From positions 7,629 to 71,628 of the forward strand of contig NZ_QUIV01000006.1 of assembly GCF_003480315.1 (NCBI RefSeq): a stretch of 64,000 nt of DNA, read 5' to 3'. Origin of the DNA: Clostridium sp. AM33-3 (GTDB lineage: Bacteria > Bacillota > Clostridia > Lachnospirales > Lachnospiraceae). Below the pieces are notes generated by a model that searched no databases, was not told where the DNA came from, and worked only from the letters and a program-made list of their open reading frames with translations. Shown here in pieces: positions 60,365 through 64,000 of the stretch. The position numbers and the translations under genes are program-made. The first letter of the stretch is position 1, and the number at the start of each line of letters is the position of its first letter.

Positions 60365-61657
60365 TTAGAATTTGATCACACCGATCACGGTAGCCATAAT
60401 CAGCACCGCAATGCTTGCCGGCCACACCAGTCTCAAGGAATATTTGATGTGCTCACCAATTGAAACATCTGCAAGACCAAGTCCTACATAAGTTGCTGCT
60501 ACAGACGGGCTGACCGGAGTTCCCATGGTTGCAGTCAGCAGAAATGCTGCTGCCACAGTCTCCTGTGCTACGCCAAACGGCTCAACCACACCGATGATGA
60601 TCGGAAGCAGTGCATAGTAAAATGCATCGGTACCAAGGATCATCAGAAGCGGTACGGAGAACAGACACATGAACCAGTGCATATGCGGAGCGATTGCTGA
60701 CGGAAGTACAGCAACAATTGCGTTTGCCATTGCTTCTACCATGCCGGAATCTTTGATGACACCCATGAAGATACCAACGGAAAACAGGGTCATGGTCATA
60801 ACCATGGCATTGGTGCCATACTCTTTGATCTTCTTGTTCTGCTGTTTTGCATTCGGGAAATTTACGATCAGACCGATTGCAAATGCTACCATAAAAATGG
60901 AATACAGCGGAACCGGAAGGTCTCTAAACAGCAATACTAACATCACCAGAGTCAGCACGAGGTTGAAATAATAAATGCTCTTCTTTGTTTCTTTCTTCTC
61001 CTCATTCGCATTCGCCAGTTCCTGTACATGAGTTCCAGCTTCTGCTCCGTTTTTTTTCTCAATCATGGAAACTACGATTGCAATGCCAAACGCTGCGATT
61101 ACCAGGCATACAACACCAGGAATCATAAAGCCATACAGGTCTCCGGCCTCTACGCCTGCCACACTTGCCGCACGCATGGTCGGACCGCCCCACGGAACCA
61201 GGTTCATCACGCCGTATGCACCGCACATAGCCCCCAAAAGTGCCTGCGGACGTATTCCCATACGCTTGCAGATTGGCAGAAATGCCGGAACCACGATCAG
61301 AAATGTGGTTGCCCCGGAGCCATCCAGATGTGCCACAAAAGTGGTAAGCACAATTGCGATGAAAATGGTTGCCACATTCTTTCCTGCCCGTTTAATCAGG
61401 AAATTGATGATCGGATCAAATAATCCCGCATCTGACATCATGGTGAAATAAGAAATCGAGAAAATGAATAAGATTGCGGTACTCAGCATGGTATTCATAC
61501 CGGTTTTAATAAACCCTGCAATATCCTCCAGACCAAATCCGGCCAATACCGCCGCAATCAGCGGCAGCAAGATAAACGCCAGCGGCGGCGCCATCTTCTC
61601 CTTGATCAGCACAAACATCAGGATGATCATCAACGCAAACCCAATTACTGCTAACAT
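60365..61657 (-). CDS. CitMHS-family citrate transporter
   Basis: A 430-residue secondary transporter of the CitMHS type, which imports citrate complexed with a divalent metal using H+. Visible motifs: F-V-A-H-L-D-G-S-G-A-T-T-F-L near residue 108, L-V-P-W-G-G-P-T near 153, L-G-T-D-A-F-Y-Y-A-L near 343, and T-M-G-T-P-V-S-P near 379. About twelve helices occur. It follows citF by 50 nt and so belongs to the citrate lyase operon; a TGCATG motif lies in that gap. Confidence 0.92.
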   Translation of the reverse strand: MLAVIGFALMIILMFVLIKEKMAPPLAFILLPLIAAVLAGFGLEDIAGFIKTGMNTMLSTAILFIFSISYFTMMSDAGLFDPIINFLIKRAGKNVATIFIAIVLTTFVAHLDGSGATTFLIVVPAFLPICKRMGIRPQALLGAMCGAYGVMNLVPWGGPTMRAASVAGVEAGDLYGFMIPGVVCLVIAAFGIAIVVSMIEKKNGAEAGTHVQELANANEEKKETKKSIYYFNLVLTLVMLVLLFRDLPVPLYSIFMVAFAIGLIVNFPNAKQQNKKIKEYGTNAMVMTMTLFSVGIFMGVIKDSGMVEAMANAIVAVLPSAIAPHMHWFMCLFSVPLLMILGTDAFYYALLPIIIGVVEPFGVAQETVAAAFLLTATMGTPVSPSVAATYVGLGLADVSIGEHIKYSLRLVWPASIAVLIMATVIGVIKF

Positions 61658-61707
61658 TTCGTTACCCCCTTATATGTTTTTATTTCATCTGCATGCATCA
61701 TACAGAA

Positions 61708-63270
61708 TCAATCAAATGAATACTCCTTTACCTCGCAGACTACATCCATGATGCTGCCGTCACGTGCTTCAATGATACCAACTACCTTATCGCCAAACTG
61801 TACCGGATCCGGTGCACCTGTAATGGCATAAGCCTGATCTCGCAATTCCTCGATGGTGCAGATTGGCAGACCGCTGCTCTTCATGCAGTCGATGAGATCC
61901 TGTCTGCGCGGGTTGATTGCGATACCATAATCGGTGATGACAACATCTACGGTCTCCCCCGGAGTCGTCACGGTAGTTACATTCGTGCAGATTGCCGGGA
62001 TTCTTCCCTGCAGAAGCGGCGCAATAACGATGGTACACTTTGCGCCTGCGGCGGTATCTGGATGTCCGCCCTGGGCGCCGGTAATGATTCCGTCTGACCC
62101 TACTACAACATTGCAGTTGAAATTTACATCTACTTCCAGTGCAGCCAGAATAACAAAATCAAGCTTATTCACATACGCGCCCTTGTTAAACGGGTTTGCA
62201 TACTCGGAAGCACTGATCTCAATGTGACGGTCCGAATGCTTCTTAATAGACTCTACTGCCCCAAGATCAAAGTCCTGCGTGTCTACCAGAAGATCTGTCA
62301 GGTCACGGTCCAGCAGATCAGCCATCGGTTTGCTCAGTCCACCGACACCAAAGCTCATCCGGATACCACGCTTTTCCATCTCATCTGCAAGGGAGATCGT
62401 CGATGCAATAGAGGCACCTCCCACTCCGGTCTGATAAGAAAATCCATTTTTAAAATACGGGGTGCGGATGACAAACTGCGTACAGTAATCTGCCATTCTC
62501 AGCTTTCTCATGTCGGTGGTCGGCTTTGCTGCGCCGGTTGCGATCTTGGCCGGATTACCAATCTCATCCACCACGCAGACAAAGTCTACCTGAGTCATGG
62601 AGATGCTTGCCGGGATGTTTGGGAACGGCACCAGACAATCGGTGATCGCTACCACACGGTCTGCGTACTCGGCATCAGCCATGGCATAGGACAATACGCC
62701 ACAGTCGCTCTTCCCGCCGTTTGCCCGCATGTTGCCATATTCATCACAAGTCGGAGCGCCGATAAATGCGATATCGATGTGGACTTCGCCAGACTCGATG
62801 GCTCTGACACGTCCGCCGTGTGAGCACATCACTGCCAGATTTTTCAGTTTGCCCGCGGAGATGGCCTCTCCAATCTTGCCACGCACTCCTGAGGAACGAA
62901 TTCCGGTCACCGTACCATCCTCAATCATCGGAACAATCGGATCGTGTGCTTTTCCCAGAGAACTTGCACAGATCGTAATATTCTTAACTCCCATCTTATG
63001 AATCTCTTCCATGACCATATTCACGATGTAGTCGCCCTCGCGGAAATGATGGTGGAAGGAAATGGTCATGCCATCTTTGATCTCACACTTCACCAGTGCC
63101 TCATGAATGTTCTCCACGATCTTGCTTCTGTTCGGATCCATCATGGCATGAGCCTTCGGAGCTGCTTTCTTATACTCGTGATTGTCGTAAGCGTAAGCGC
63201 CCTTGAATGCTTCCTTACCGGTTGCCTTTAATACCTCTTCCGGGATTTCTCTTCCTACTGCATTGATCAT
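61708..63270 (-). CDS. citF: Citrate lyase alpha subunit (citrate-ACP transferase)
   Basis: A 520-residue alpha subunit that transfers the acetyl-ACP of citrate lyase onto citrate. The N-terminus N-A-V-G-R-E-I-P-E, the F-H-H-H-F-R-E-G-D motif near residue 75, C-S-H-G-G-R-V-R near 145, G-A-Q-G-G-H-P-D-T-A-A-G-A near 408 and the late T-D-Y-G-I-A-I-N-P-R-R are all typical. ATG 63270 starts 1 nt after the citE stop codon. citD should lie beyond the window edge. The CitMHS transporter follows. Confidence 0.97.
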   Translation of the reverse strand: MINAVGREIPEEVLKATGKEAFKGAYAYDNHEYKKAAPKAHAMMDPNRSKIVENIHEALVKCEIKDGMTISFHHHFREGDYIVNMVMEEIHKMGVKNITICASSLGKAHDPIVPMIEDGTVTGIRSSGVRGKIGEAISAGKLKNLAVMCSHGGRVRAIESGEVHIDIAFIGAPTCDEYGNMRANGGKSDCGVLSYAMADAEYADRVVAITDCLVPFPNIPASISMTQVDFVCVVDEIGNPAKIATGAAKPTTDMRKLRMADYCTQFVIRTPYFKNGFSYQTGVGGASIASTISLADEMEKRGIRMSFGVGGLSKPMADLLDRDLTDLLVDTQDFDLGAVESIKKHSDRHIEISASEYANPFNKGAYVNKLDFVILAALEVDVNFNCNVVVGSDGIITGAQGGHPDTAAGAKCTIVIAPLLQGRIPAICTNVTTVTTPGETVDVVITDYGIAINPRRQDLIDCMKSSGLPICTIEELRDQAYAITGAPDPVQFGDKVVGIIEARDGSIMDVVCEVKEYSFD

Positions 63271-63271
63271 C

Positions 63272-64000
63272 TTATAAATCCCCCTCATATACGCCTGATG
63301 CTTTTGCCAGGGCAATTGTTCTCTTTGCTCCATCGTAGAATGCGATATCGATCATCTTGCCGTCTACGGTAAATACGCCGATACCCAGTGCCTTCTTCTC
63401 ATCGATCTCTTTTACGACCTTCTCTGCGAAGATGATCTCCTTCTGGGTCGGGGTGAATATCTTATGAACAACATCGATCTGACGCGGGTTTACGAGGGAT
63501 TTACCATCGAAGCCCATCATCTTGATCATCTTGACCTCTTCCTCGAACACATCCATAGCATCCAGGTTGGTGAACACGGTATCCCAGCACTGCACACCGG
63601 CTGCTCTTGCGGCGATGATCATCTGCTGTCTTGCTCCCTGCAGCTCCACACCGGTTCCGGTGATCACGGTCTGCAGATCCTTGGTGTAGTCACCGCCGGA
63701 AAGAGCAATACCGATCAGACGGTCAGAAGACTTACAAACCTCAAGGGCATTTAAGACACCCTTGCAGGACTCCAGAGCTGCCATTAACAGAGTGGAGCCT
63801 TCCGGTCTTCCGAACTCTCTCTCAGCTGCCAGCACATGCTCCTCTACGGTATGTACATCCTGTGCGGTCTCGGTCTTTGCGATACGGATAGTATCAGCAC
63901 CGCCAGCCACGCAGACGCGGATATCTTCTTTCCAGTGCGGGGTGTCCAGTCCGTTGATGCGGACTACACGCTCAACTCCGCGGTAATCGATCTCCTGCAG
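63272..64000 (-). CDS. citE: Citrate lyase beta subunit, 3' part
   Basis: The C-terminal 242 residues of the citryl-ACP lyase that yields oxaloacetate and acetyl-ACP; the start lies outside the window. The visible part has R-I-N-G-L-D-T-P, I-R-I-A-K-T-E-T, the metal-binding A-L-E-S-C-K-G, I-A-L-S-G-G-D-Y and P-R-Q-I-D-V-V-H-K-I-F-T-P, all standard for CitE. It is directly followed by citF with 1-nt spacing. Confidence 0.96.
   Translation of the reverse strand: MQEIDYRGVERVVRINGLDTPHWKEDIRVCVAGGADTIRIAKTETAQDVHTVEEHVLAAEREFGRPEGSTLLMAALESCKGVLNALEVCKSSDRLIGIALSGGDYTKDLQTVITGTGVELQGARQQMIIAARAAGVQCWDTVFTNLDAMDVFEEEVKMIKMMGFDGKSLVNPRQIDVVHKIFTPTQKEIIFAEKVVKEIDEKKALGIGVFTVDGKMIDIAFYDGAKRTIALAKASGVYEGDL

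Overview
The window looks like chromosome from a Gram-positive anaerobe of the class Clostridia, most likely Lachnospiraceae. The base composition is roughly balanced, Shine-Dalgarno sites are strong (AGGAGG type) and SigA-type promoters are common. Marker genes fit this: anaerobic NTP reductase activase, a biotin-dependent Na+-pumping decarboxylase, a clpC operon with McsA/McsB, and a DUF6465-like Lys/Ala-rich protein. The species cannot be fixed from the sequence. I see no phage, insertion sequence, CRISPR array or rRNA; one tRNA (Trp) is present.

Layout. 0-1 kb: 5' part of ribD behind an FMN riboswitch. 1-4.5 kb: an M28 peptidase, a GNAT acetyltransferase and a monofunctional transglycosylase with an unusual leader. 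4.7-10 kb: a minus-strand run of a heterodimeric ABC exporter, nrdG and a two-subunit chromate-type transporter. 10-14 kb: a YihY-like membrane protein, two AstE-like proteins (one apparently catalytically dead) and a LysR regulator. 14-23 kb: a nuclease-helicase fusion, tRNA-Trp, and the operon GntR regulator-mcsA-mcsB-clpC-unknown-radA. 23-27 kb: two exported cell-surface proteins. 27-33 kb: a Na+-decarboxylase cluster with two different carboxyltransferases. 33-40 kb: dacF, dinB, an RluA-type synthase, a DUF1576 membrane protein, an rRNA methyltransferase and a Lys/Ala-rich small protein. 40-45 kb: an operon for D-amino-acid and peptide use (dat, dmpA, a broken M55 D-aminopeptidase, M42 peptidase, azlC, azlD). 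45-64 kb: a large di-/tricarboxylate region holding isocitrate dehydrogenase, two aconitase-superfamily hydratases around a PrpF-type isomerase, an RraA-type aldolase, three carboxylate transporters (2HCT, MatC-like, CitMHS), a lactonase-like propeller, citrate lyase alpha and beta, and three LysR regulators.

How it works together. The 45-64 kb block appears dedicated to importing citrate-like acids, rearranging them by dehydration, isomerisation and hydration, and cleaving them by citrate lyase or an RraA-type aldolase. Oxaloacetate so made could feed the Na+-pumping decarboxylase at 27-33 kb. A TGCATG-containing AT-rich motif recurs in front of several operons of this block, so they may share a regulator.

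Most noteworthy: the tricarboxylate block itself, a McsB homologue lacking the NEEDH glutamates and the active-site cysteine of its family, a dead AstE-like paralogue next to an intact one, the dmpA/M55 fusion-pseudogene, the two-carboxyltransferase Na+ pump cluster, a hairpin between Shine-Dalgarno and start codon of the GNAT gene, and 20-bp-phased repeats plus a long hairpin before mtgA.
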